This document shows positions 1 through 9,497 of a stretch of DNA of 64,000 bases, piece by piece. The stretch covers positions 1 through 64,000 of the forward strand of contig NBIV01000302.1 in assembly GCA_003194525.1 (NCBI GenBank). The letters run 5' to 3'. Position 1 is the stretch's first letter; each line of letters begins with the position of its first letter. The notes beneath the pieces are model-generated. The model was not told where the DNA came from and did not search any database. It worked only from the letters and a program-made list of their open reading frames with translations. The stretch is from Gracilariopsis chorda (lineage: Eukaryota > Rhodophyta > Florideophyceae > Gracilariales > Gracilariaceae). Position numbers and translations under genes: made by a program.

Positions 1-15
1 GGAATTACCCTCAAG

Positions 16-2170
16 TTGAGGAAATGCGAGTTTTTCACAGATACTGTGAAGTATCTGGGTCACATTATCCGTCCTGGACGGTTAGCGATCGAGAAAGCTC
101 GAGTCAAATCCCTCGTTGAGGCGAAAGAACCCCGTACTCAAACGGAACTGCGCTCCTTTCTGGGGCTGGTCAACGTCTATCGACGGTTTATCCCGAAACT
201 TTTCGGATACTGCAGCGCCCCTGAACGCGTTGTTGCGAAAGGGGAACCCCCCAAAACTGGGAACATTTACGCCCGAGCAATCGGAAGCCTTTAACTCCTT
301 GAAGGAGGCTGTCACATCAGCACCAATCCTACATCTCCCAAAACTTGGGTTGCCATACTCCGTAGATACGGACTCGAGCGACTACCAAGTCGGGTGTGCT
401 CTTTTTCAAACCACCCCCGAGGGAACGACACCCAATTGGTTATTGGTCGCGCTCGCTCAATGTCCATGAGCGGAACTACTCCGTATCGGAGAAAGAGTGC
501 CTCGCCGTCGTATGGGCGATGACCACTCTGCGCCCCTACCTTATGGGAGTCATTTCACCGTGTACACGGATCATTCCTCACTGAGGTGGTTAATGAATAT
601 CTCCGACCCGTCGGGACGCCTCATGCGCTGGAGACTCCGCCTCGCGGAATATGACTTCCAAGTCATTTATAAAAAGGGCGCGCAGAACACCCAAGCCGAC
701 GCTCTGTCGCGTTACCCACAAGTGGGGAGGCACTCCCAACGGAGGATGATGAAGTCCCATTTTCATGGCAATGGACCCGGATGATCCGGAATGTGCCGTC
801 GAGGCTGAGCCAGAAAACTGGGACGAAGATGCTGACTTCGACTACCTACTCGCATCGCGAGATGATTCTGAGAAACCCATACCGGGAAATTATGTACCGG
901 TTGAGACCGAGGAAATGATCCGAGAACAATTCGGGGACCCCTTCTGTACAAGGATACGTGCACGCCTCAACGGCGGAGAGAACCTCCCCTTCGGGGGTGA
1001 ACGACATTGGTTACCTCGTGAGGACCGTCGAGGCTACCCCACAAGTTGTGGTACCGCACACGCTACAGAAGCGGATATTGCACCTTTCGCATTACCCGAA
1101 ACTCGGGGGACACTCCGGTGGGAGGAAGCTTTATCTAACCCTTCGCAGGGATTTCTACTGGCCCGCCATGGCGGTTGATTGCTACGCTACGGTGCGGTTC
1201 TGCACGCAATGCGCGAAGAACCGGGTCAAACTCCGGAAGCACTCCAAACGGATGAAGCTATTCCCCGCCAGGGGCGCCGCTCGAGTTTGTCGCAATTGAC
1301 ATTCTCGGACCATTGCTCTCTACCAGGAGAGGCAACAAGTTCCTACTCGTTATTACGGACAGGTTCTCGAAATTAGTTCGGACAGTCCCTCTAAAGAGGA
1401 TTACCGCCTACACGGTCGCTCACGCCTTTGTGCGGCATTGGGTGTTTGCCTACGGACCTCCTTTGGAGCTACTTTCCGACAACGGGAAACAGTTCGCATC
1501 GCGATTTTTCCAGGACGTCTGTCGGATACTGGACGTGAAGATCTCTTCACGACCACGTATCATCCCAGTCTAATGGGCAGGTCGAGCGTTTCAACCGGAC
1601 AATGCTCGCAGCTCTCCGTGCTGCTATACACGGCTGACCACCCCAAGGACTTGGGATATCTACACGGATGCCGTGACCTTTGCGTACAATACGCAGGTAC
1701 ACCGGACTACCGGAATATCCCCTTTCGGAGTTGTCCTTTCACGGACACCCGCCGCCAATGGCGTTGGAATCCAACCTACGTTGGACGCGTTCCCTTCTGT
1801 GAAGGATTACCGCCAGAAGTGGAAAGCATGGCTGACCAAGCGGTACCCGCGCAGGCGCGGAAGGCGATGGACCACGCCCAAGCCGTCTACAAACGAATTT
1901 CGATGCTCGCTTGCGAGGAGGCAAACCGGAACAGATCAACTCCGGGGACTTCGTATTCGTCCGCAAGGAGTACTACAACCCTGAAAGGAGAAGCACCATA
2001 AGCTCTCGCCTGTGCGGATGGTCCTTTCAAGGTTATCTCCGTCACGACGGACACAGTGGTTGTGGAAATGGGTGACGCGCATGAGCGGTTATCTCGCGAT
2101 CGCATCGTGCTAGCTCCGCCACCCTCGACTGAGGCTGCACCAGCTACGCTGGACCCTACGCTGGAATAAT
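16..2170 (+). pseudogene. pol: Element 1 pol: RT end, RNase H, integrase (frameshifted)
   Basis: The pieces align with the intact pol of Element 2. The RT thumb (motif YLGHIIRPGR, about 50-80) leads to the connection segment (SFLGLVNVYRRFIP). RNase H follows in shifted frames ([11 protein letters not shown] about 360-400; KKGAQNTQADALSR about 670-710). The integrase zinc-binding region (HLSHYPKLGGHSGG to CTQCAKNR) lies at about 1080-1220. The integrase core is at about 1290-1570, with LLSDNGKQFAS as the second catalytic Asp region. At least five frame changes occur (near 200, 420, 720-760, 990 and 1290), and the glutamate region after 1560 is also shifted. It is a dead copy. Confidence 0.9.
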
Positions 2171-2191
2171 GGCTCTGCATCCGATACATCG

Positions 2192-3788
2192 GTGGTGAGA
2201 CGGCCTACCGTGCTACCACACCCCTCCCGGGGACTCTCAGACCTACCGACCCTGTCGGACTCACCGGCTCAGCCGGGTAATTCGGGCCTCTCTGTGCCCG
2301 CCCCTATGGCGCGAATCTACACCCGCCAGGCGGGGCATGTTATCCCTTATCCCGCCGCTCCGTCTCAGGAGGGGGAGGAGAACACTCGTTTTCGAGGAAT
2401 GAGATCGCCGTCGCAACGGGAAACACGCCGTACCATACGGACAACTGACCGCGGAGCACGGAGTATCTCACGCGACACTAATCCCCGTCCTCGGGCAGCG
2501 CTGTGCAACAGGAACCAGACGCGCAGGTCCCGCAAAGGCGGCAAATACACCGTGTTACACGGGAAAGCTGAAACGCAGCTACCGCACACCCCTGTCAGGG
2601 AAGGATCCCCGATACGGGAGTACGGCGACAATCGCCCTCAATCCCTGAGCAGGGAGATGCCTCAAAGCCGCCATTGACGGAAGTCCCCCGCGGAAGCGGT
2701 TCAATCAGGTCGCTCAGACCCGCGCCCCGCGGAGAAGAGGCGCCCAGATACACCAGCGCCGCTGGGAAATACCCACACCCCATCGGGGAAAAGGGTAGCC
2801 AAGCCGCATCCGAAGCTTCAATCCCTGGCGCGCAGCGCTCGGAAACGCTCCCCGTCGCAGACGGATCGAAGCCCCCGTTCCGGGGAATAATTTGCGCCAA
2901 ACTACCGCAACGCTGCGGCGAAGAACCGAGGAACTCGGGAAAAAACGCGCGCCATCGCACGCTCGAAACCGGTCGTACCGGACGCTGCTCCTCCTCATGG
3001 AGACGGTGCACCGCACTTAGCGGCAATTCCCCTGAAAAGGGTGTCATCGGCACCTGCCCGGAACCCCCCAGAGGGGAATTTTGACCAAAATACCGGTGTA
3101 CCGGAGTTAGCCCCAGGCAACCCGTCAGTAGCCGGGGACACCACGGCATCGCCGGAACGTATGGTGCAGAGCGCTCGTGCGCCTGGCAGGGAGGCGGTTT
3201 GCCACCCAATCACCGTGTCGCACGGGACCCCCCAGGGGATTGTGGAAATGCCGATCCCGCAGGAGCGGTCATCTTCCCGCAAACTCGTGGTTCGTGCGCT
3301 CAACCGCGAAGGCGGAACCCAAGTCCCCCGCCGACTGGCGGTTCGCCGGCCTACCGTGAAGACGGAAACAACGACAACCCCTCTGGGAACGACTTGCCGG
3401 TGAAAACCGTGGCACCACACACCCTCTTGAGGATATTTTCCCGCATGAGCAGCGGCCACTAGGACAGCGCACGGCAACGTCAGAGTTATCGCCGAACACC
3501 CTGCTAAGGGACATTATACCGCACCGCGGCAACCCTCGCCAGGGATTACAACCACCACCCGGCACGGCCGGCAGGTCTACGAACGAGAGTTCGTAGTAGA
3601 CCGACTTGTCGGACACACCTGGGACCAGGATGGTATTCTACAATACCGGCGTCCGCTGGTACGGGTACGACCCCAGTGGGGATACGTGGGAGCCAATGGA
3701 ACACCTCCCACGGTCGCAGGTCCTGCGATACCACCGTCAAACGGGAACTGCAGCTCCAGCCACGCTGGTAAATGCCCAAGTTGGGTAA
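2192..3788 (+). pseudogene. Element 1 pol extension: disordered linker plus C-terminal chromodomain
   Basis: After the integrase comes a Pro/Ser/Arg/Thr-rich stretch with no recognisable fold (2192 to about 3540). It begins with a segment reading LPHPSRGLSDLP that is shared with Element 2. It ends in a chromodomain at 3575-3788: EREFVVDRLVGHTWDQDG, then, after a one-base frameshift near 3650, VRWYGYDPSGDTWEPMEHL and the shared ending NAQVG before a stop. Chromodomains of chromoviral integrases bind histone marks and are thought to steer integration. The linker is much longer than the usual spacing between integrase and chromodomain. Several frameshifts interrupt this copy. Confidence 0.82.
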
Positions 3789-3978
3789 CGTTGCCGCGCG
3801 AGCGGAGAGCGAAAGGAAAGGATAACAAGGCAAAGTCCGTCGAAGACGGGAACTCAACCGAGAAGCACCGTTCTAAACGGGAAAGTTTATTCAAGGGAGC
3901 AGCTAGCTCCCCACAATACTACACTACACTAACTGGCATAGCCAGGGAAAGAAGAACCAGGAAACTGGACCAGAGGTT

Positions 3979-4685
3979 TCACTCACCCCCATCGTCCGGG
4001 GCGTAACCCCCAGCAAGGCGGTAGGCCAACGCGTCCGCCATGGTGGTGACATCCCCCGATACCTCGGCAGCGCTAAGACCGGCACCCCGGAGGAAACGTG
4101 CGATGATTTCGTTTTCATTCGCCGTCACCCCGCTGGGGATAGAAGGTCCGGCACTTGCCGCCGAAGGGTCAGCAGCCGGCTCGGCCGGAGATGCCCCCTC
4201 TGGGAAAGCTTCCGCGCTAGCGCCGGTTTCCTCTACGTCCATCTCCCCGGGTTCTTCCGGTTCGTTATCGACCATTGGGTCATCCCCGCCGTATGCGCGG
4301 TAGTAGTCGTCTGAATCGACGTACCCCACCGGGTGGTCTTCCGGCACATGCCGGGGCGTATCGCGAAGCTCGCGCGCCTCCTCGGAGGATCCCACCGAAG
4401 GTGGTAATGCGAAGGGATGGTCGGCTTCAGCAGCCGTATTTCCCGGTTGTACCGGAGGTTGATCGCCCTGAGGCAGGGGAACCGACCGGAAACCGGTGGT
4501 ATATCGCCAGAGAGACCTCGGAGGTTGGCTGTGGTGGTGGATGTTGTTTGTCGGAGTACGCTCGGTGACGAGGAAGCGCGAAGGCGAGGCGAGGAAATGA
4601 CAGCTGCAGTAGCAGGAGGTATTGACTCTGGTGCAGAGGGATTTACCAGAGAACCGGAGACGGCGCACGCGCTTTTATCACCCAT
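3979..4685 (-). CDS. Element 1 antisense accessory ORF
   Basis: This ORF is on the strand opposite gag-pol, between the chromodomain stop (3788) and the LTR. The main frame (4668-3979, 229 residues) has a motif SVPLPQ near residue 62. It also has an acidic block at residues 96-140 (HVPEDHPVGYVDSDDYY, then DPMVDNEPEE), an Ala/Pro/Glu-rich stretch, and a C-terminal helix (ARFLRGAG, then EVSGDVTTMADAL). All are matched in Element 2. The first part may be read from another frame that starts at 4685. Relative to Element 2, about 160 residues between SVPLPQ and the acidic block are missing. No known domain is recognised; it does not resemble an envelope protein, having no signal peptide or membrane span. 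Function unknown. Confidence 0.7.
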
Positions 4686-4727
4686 TTTCGTCTGGGAATC
4701 CTCCGCGTCCGCGGTCGTTTTCCCGTC

Positions 4728-4741
4728 TTAGGGGGGGGATA
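4728..4741 (+). other. Polypurine tract of Element 1
   Basis: A purine-rich run with eight consecutive G lies directly before the TG of the LTR at 4742. It is the expected primer site for plus-strand DNA synthesis. Element 2 has AGGAGGGGGATA and Element 3 AAGGAGGGGGA in the same place. Confidence 0.85.
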
Positions 4742-5550
4742 TGAAGTGCAACGCCCTCAGGGAGGGATTCTGGGTACTTGAACGCTTTCCCGATATTATC
4801 GGTTGTGTAGTGTGTATATGAACTACGCCCCACAATGGTGGGTATGGACACGTGGGACACGGTTTTGGGGCAATTGGCGGTTGGCCACAGTAGTGGATGT
4901 TGCCACGGAATGTGGAGTATTTTAGTTAATTTTATTTATTATTTTCACACCCATTTCTGGGAAGCTAGTACTTAGTGCGACGGCGCACTGCCGTCGCACC
5001 AGTAAACCTTCCCCAACAAGGGACCCCAACCTGGGGAATTGGCTCTGAGCTTTACCGCCTCCGCGTGTTCTCAACTCCTCCTTGGAGGGAAGCACCGTAG
5101 TGTACGGAAGTTCACCCCCCTTGCACATCTAAAGGAGACCCATCATTGGGAGTACTAATTGTTCCAATCATATTGGTGTTTCGCCCTGTATAGGGAGTCC
5201 TGTCCACCGGCATTGCCGTATCTACTCGTCGCTCTCGCGACCCACTCGTCCTTCCTCTTTCCCCTTTTTAGGGTAGCACCTCCCGCTATCCGCGGCCCTC
5301 GTGTGCGCATCCGCTCACACACCCCCACTTACGTGGAAACATACCTCTACTGAGGATCACGCCCCGCTCACGCGGATACCGATTCTTCGCCTTCACCTCC
5401 CTGCGCGAGTCGCGACAGGTGTCCCTGGTCTTACAAACCGGCTTCGCCGTGACACCTCTGGGAGGGCTCTACCCAACTGGGTTCACCTCGTGAGAGGAAG
5501 ATCCCGGACGTCTTTCGGTGTTTTTCCCCTTTGGGGCATTGCACCACACC
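4742..5550 (+). repeat. 3' LTR of Element 1
   Basis: The LTR starts TGAAGTGCAA after the polypurine tract and ends GGGGCATTGCACCACA. Both ends match the ends of Element 2's LTR read in sense (TGAAGTGCAAT and GGTATTGCACTACA). Internal blocks also match, such as AGTAAACCTTCCCCAAC near 5001. The length is 809 bp against 902 bp in Element 2, and the identity is clearly lower than between Element 2's own LTRs. The 5' partner lies outside the window. Confidence 0.87.
4976..4998. other. Perfect hairpin in the Element 1 LTR
   Basis: A 9-bp perfect inverted repeat (TGCGACGGC and GCCGTCGCA) flanks a 5-base loop. It lies at the same place in the LTR as the palindromic TATA of Element 2, just before the shared AGTAAAC block. 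It could be a transcription-factor site or an RNA stem near the R region. Confidence 0.6.
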
Positions 5551-5613
5551 TAGGACCAAGTTGACCCGCAGTATTATTTGCCGATTCTGCGAAGTTTGTG
5601 GAAGGGAGGAACG
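5551..5613. other. Sliver of pre-insertion DNA between Elements 1 and 2
   Basis: These 63 bp separate the end of the Element 1 LTR from the left end of Element 2. They are continuous with the DNA at 16635 if Element 2 is removed, and so probably belong to the 5' flank of the hAT transposase remnant. The last five bases, GAACG, are the left target-site duplication of Element 2. Confidence 0.7.
5609..5613. repeat. Left target-site duplication GAACG of Element 2
   Basis: The five bases directly outside the left LTR are identical to 16630-16634 directly outside the right LTR. Five bp is the usual length for Ty3/gypsy integrase. Confidence 0.93.
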
Positions 5614-6515
5614 TGTAGTGCAATACCCGCAAGCGGGACAACACACGAAGACGTTCGGAATCTTCCCCTCTGGAGGGTAACACAGCGAACGGAGCCTCTC
5701 CGGATGAGCACGACGAAGTCGGGTTGTAAAGCCGAGGCTCACCCTCACGCCAAGCGGGGAGAGTTGAAACGGTAGGATTAGGACCACCACGAATGAGAAA
5801 ACAGCCCTTCCAAGGAGTACGAGTCCACGTAAGTGGGAGAAGACGTCACGGGATACCGGCACGAGAGACACGCGTCAGCGGTGACGAGCAACCACACAAA
5901 GGGGTAGAAACCGCGAGAGTGGGGTAAGGGAAATACGGGGGATGCCCGATTGGGGGCGAGAGGGGTGTGGGCCAACGAGACCACGGAAAAAGGTACAAAG
6001 GAACCCTATACAGGGGCGAGAACACGGCGGTGGTGAATTAAGTGACAAGTGCCCAAGGCGGTGATACTCCTAGTGACGCAGGGTGGATAGGTCTACCGTT
6101 AGTCACGCGGCTTTACCTCCGAGGAGTGTAGAAGACTCGCGAAAGCGGAAAAGACTTAGAGCCAAGAACCCTGGTTGGGGAAGTTTACTCAGTGTCAGGG
6201 CGAGGTTGCCGAGCCACTATATAGTGTAGTAATCTCCCTACTGTAGCGTAGATAAATAATAAATAATAAATATAAGTTAACTAAATGTCCACACCGTGGT
6301 GCCAACCTCCTCTTGACTATCCGTGTCACACGTGGTCCACTCACGCCTTGGGCGGCACACGGCGCATGCACAGGTGTGCACCTGGCGCACAGTGCGGATC
6401 CGCTGAGGGCTGAGACACCCGTTAATAGCGGTAGTAATCATAAACACGCGAAAGCGGCAAAAACACCAAGTCCACAGGGCATCGCTGAGTCTTCCTCCTT
6501 GAGGATTGCACTTCA
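5614..6515 (-). repeat. 3' LTR of Element 2
   Basis: On the plus strand it runs TGTAGTGCAATACC to TTGCACTTCA. It differs from the right LTR at five sites (within GAATGAGAAA, CTATACAGG, AGAGCCAAG, AAGTTAAC and GCACAGGTG). It contains an AT-rich block at about 6251-6275 (ATAAATAATAAATA) and a perfect palindrome CACTATATAGTG at 6215-6226. Small ORFs inside it recur in the other LTR only because the DNA is repeated. Confidence 0.97.
6215..6226. promoter_or_regulatory. Palindromic TATA-like element CACTATATAGTG (3' LTR)
   Basis: A 12-bp perfect palindrome centred on TATATA, repeated at 16329-16340. Being symmetric, it could place TBP for either direction. Toward plus it lies about 325 bp upstream of the ATG of the antisense ORF at 6551. 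In the 5' LTR toward minus it lies upstream of gag. The AT-rich run at about 6251-6275 is an alternative TATA for the sense direction. Confidence 0.5.
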
Positions 6516-6527
6516 TATCCCCCTCCT
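6516..6527 (-). other. Polypurine tract of Element 2
   Basis: Read on the minus strand it is AGGAGGGGGATA, immediately before the TG of the 3' LTR. It matches the same site in Elements 1 and 3. Confidence 0.88.
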
Positions 6528-6550
6528 GAGGTGCGAATACGACATCCACG

Positions 6551-7746
6551 ATGGCGACGGAAGCACCGGGAAAGGTCCTTAAATGTAAGTCCGGTTCGCC
6601 GGTTCTCCATCCCACTCTGGGTAACGAGCACCTAGCTGCGAAAAGCGAATCTGCGACCAACTCTTCCGAGGTTCTCCCAACAACACGTACGCTTTCGCGG
6701 CCTTCTTCTCCGATTACTCGGCTTCCTTCATCTACGATGAACAACAACAACAACAACGGCAACAACAACAGCAACGCCGGCAGCAACACACCGTTACAGT
6801 ACTTCTCCGGATTTCATTCCGTGCCTCTACCGCAGAGCGGTCTCTCGACTCCTTCGCAACAAACACGCGCAAAGGCGAGTGCGGCTCCCACGGGAGGGTA
6901 TCTAATGGCAGCGTGGCCGTCGTACGACATGCTGGTCGGGCTGCAGCCTTCGCAACATGCGATGACTCTCCGGCTGGCGCCGTGGTTCCACCCGACTGCG
7001 GTGTTCAATGATGCGCTTCTGGCGATGTATACCGATGGAAACGGAATGCTCCCGGGTGACGTTCCGGCAATCGTGACCACTTCGTGGGATTGGCGCAATC
7101 GCATAGCGATACCCGTGCACACGGTAATCCGACGGGGTCGGGAATCAGCAGCTTCCGCGCACGCGGCGTTGGTCTTACTCGCTCATCAACGGCTTCGCCG
7201 GGCTCCCTTTGAGTATCCCATCCCCGATGGTATGGGCTCCGACATCGGATTGTATCGCACCCAAGGGGAAATGGGGTACCTCGACCGCCTCGCGGGTTTG
7301 GAACCACTCTTGTGGAGAAGCATTCCCGCGGCGCTGAGATCTCCGCGGAGGAAGCGAACGAGCTCCGGTTTGCACCGAGATATATCCCCGAGGGGCATCC
7401 GACCGGTTTTGTTGACGCCGATGAGTACTACAACGTCTACGACGGTGAGGATCCGATGTTCGACAACGAGCCCGACGAAGGTGCCGGTCACGCCGAGGCA
7501 GAGGGAGCACCATATGGTATGGATGCTCCTGGAGTCGCCCCTGCGAGTCAGCCGTCCAATCCGTCGGTCGGTCTTCCCACTGGTGGGCCCTCTACGCCAG
7601 ATGAGGCGAACGTGGCCCCTGCGGGTCAGGCTGCCGTGATCTCTCAGTTCCTCCGCCAAGTGGGGCTGGGAGGTAACGAGGCCAGTGGCGATGTCACCGC
7701 GATGCGGGATGCTCTGATAGCCCGACTCCAGGGAAATAACCACTAA
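6551..7746 (+). CDS. Element 2 antisense accessory ORF (one frameshift)
   Basis: It runs opposite to gag-pol and starts 36 bp inside the 3' LTR. The first frame (6551 to about 7310) has a Ser/Thr/Pro-rich N-terminus, an Asn run near 6738-6780, the motif SVPLPQ, and about 160 residues that look globular (GYLMAAWPSYDMLVG onward). A shift near 7310 leads to a second frame with IPEGHPTGFVDADEYY and DPMFDNEPDE, then a Pro/Ala-rich part, and the C-terminus ISQFLRQVG, EASGDVTAMRDAL, stop at 7744-7746. The blocks on both sides of the shift occur in the Element 1 homologue, so one protein of about 400 residues is likely. No family is recognised and no membrane span is seen. It ends 213 bp from the convergent chromodomain stop. 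Confidence 0.75.
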
Positions 7747-7959
7747 GGTGGGGGCAGTTCCAACCCGTAAGGGGGCGTGTTCCCTCACCATGAGGGTGCA
7801 ACCTTGTGACGTAGTGTAGTCCTTCGCCTAGTCGGTGTTCCATCGATCGTATCGAATAAAATCCGAGTTGACTTGTGTTCCTTCTTCTTTCCTTCCCTTT
7901 CTTCCTTTCCATACCACAACTCGATCCTTCATTTCCTTCCTTCCACCGCAGTGGCTTGC
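7747..7959. other. Convergent spacer between antisense ORF and pol
   Basis: This non-coding gap separates the stop of the plus-strand accessory ORF from the stop of the minus-strand chromodomain. Such a tail-to-tail spacer would hold the 3' ends of the antisense transcript. I see no clear polyadenylation signal; AATAAA occurs at 7855-7860 on the plus strand. Confidence 0.5.
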
Positions 7960-9497
7960 TTATCCCACTTGGGCGTTTATCACCGATGCCGGGATTCCCG
8001 TTCGCGTTCTGCGATGATATGACACCACTTTCGAACGTGGGAGGTGCTCTATCGGCTCATCCGAATCATATTCGGGCCCAAAACCGTACCAGCGTACGCG
8101 GTACTGGATGTAACCATCTGGATGGTAAGAATGTTCCACAATGTGGTCAACAACAAACTCCTGTTTGTAGACTTCCCGGCCTCGCCGTGTTCGCATTATC
8201 GCGTCCTGCACGGCAGGCTCTACCACCACTGGTGGGCGTTGGACAGTCTTCCCCGGAAGGGGCATGGCTTGGTACTGCCTGTCCATGCCCTTTGAGGGGT
8301 CATTAACCGGTTTCCGGGTAGGTTCATCCGTTTCGCGGGTCTGGAGGTCCTCGGCACGGCCGGTTGCGTCGACCACTTGATGGTGCGTATCGGGACCGTT
8401 GCTGTGGGTTAAAGTATCCCGCTTCGCGGTTTCTTCACTCCTTGAGGGGCGTCTATTGACGATAGCCTTTGAGGGGCTTCTAACGCATCTGAAAGATGAG
8501 CATCTGGGTCGCGAACCACAGGTTTGTGTGTAGATATCCGTCTTGACGGGGGTGCTTCAGACGACGAAGTCGGTTGCACCACGGTGCGTCGTACAGTACG
8601 CGTCGACTCGCCTCGGGCGGTAATTGGTGTCTTTGCCGTCCGTACGGTGTCGGGGTCACGTGCCGTTTGCAACGGATGGTCGAGGGTTGTCCGCGCCGTG
8701 TTGCGTTCCGCCTCCTCACGTGAGGGCGGTTGCAACGGTGCTGCCGGTGTGTTGTCTCGATTCGGCGACGAAGTATTTCCGTCTTTGACGTGCTTTCCTT
8801 TCGGAGTCACCGGTGTGACTTCGGCGACACTGTCGGGATCAACCGAGACACTCGGAGTGAGTTCGCGACTGCGCGATGGTCCTAAACCAGAATCCAGCTT
8901 GCTGGTCGTTTTCCTTCCGTCCTGTACGGTGTGCTTGCCCGGCCTGGCCGGTGTGTTCTGCCGTGCAGTAGGAGTTACCACGTTCGGTGTAGTCGGCTCA
9001 GAGGATCCCGCGAGGGCCTGCTCTGCATTATCCAGCATAGCTGTTGTTGACGAACCGTGACCCACGGAATGCGGATCAAAGCTCGACGGCACAGCCGGTT
9101 CAGTATCGCGAACGCGAATAGTTTCCTGCAACGATTTCACTTTGGCGAGAAACTTCCCACTGCGTGGTGCATTTCGACGACTAGAATCCCGGTGGGGAGT
9201 GCGATCTGGCGCAGATGCGGTAGAACTTCCTCGAGAGGGTTCAGCGGTAGCTGTAGCACGCAAATGCGAAGATGGCACGTCAGTAGACGGAATTCTCGGT
9301 CCACTATTGTCCTTTTCGATGTTTCCGGAGGTCCGTGCACCACGGTTGTCATGACGCGACGAAGCGGTTTCAGTGTTAGGGTCCTCCTCCCCCTCCTTAG
9401 ATGGAGCGGCATGGGGAGTGGTAGAAGCGCCCAAACTGCGGGGATAGACGCCGCGCAGTGGCGTTAGAGAAGAAAGGCCATTCGGGCCTGCGTCCAA
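7960..9497 (-). CDS. Element 2 pol 3' extension: disordered linker and chromodomain
   Basis: The linker (9497-8409, 362 residues) is Ser/Thr/Pro/Arg-rich with no fold. It starts in a different frame from pol. Comparison with Element 1 shows that a single G missing from a GGGG run near 9520 caused the switch, so the linker originally continued pol. A second shift near 8400 leads to the final segment (8376-7960). That holds a chromodomain: KQEFVVDHIVEHSYHPDG, VRWYGFGPEYDSDEPIEHL, aromatic residues in both halves, and the ending NAQVG. Chromodomains fused to chromoviral integrase are linked to targeting of chromatin. Here the domain is about 450 residues beyond the integrase core, unusually far. 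Confidence 0.82.

Larger units (their letters stand above)
1..5550 (+). mobile_element. Element 1: Ty3/gypsy retrotransposon, 3' part, decayed
   Basis: The window opens inside reverse transcriptase of a Ty3/gypsy element. In order on the plus strand come the RT end, RNase H, integrase, a long low-complexity linker, a chromodomain, an oppositely oriented extra ORF, a polypurine tract and one LTR ending at 5550. The 5' half lies outside the window. Protein-level similarity to Element 2 is high throughout, so the two are close relatives. The coding parts are split by several frameshifts, so this copy cannot be autonomous. The DNA after 5550 has no PBS-like start, which identifies the LTR as the 3' one. 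Confidence 0.93.

Noticed and set aside
3979-4685. Retroviral-type envelope gene as identity of the extra ORF
   Set aside because: It is on the wrong strand, acidic and disordered, and has no signal peptide or transmembrane span.
5778-5984. Open frame repeated exactly at 15892-16098
   Set aside because: Both lie inside the two LTRs of Element 2 and recur only because the LTR is duplicated.
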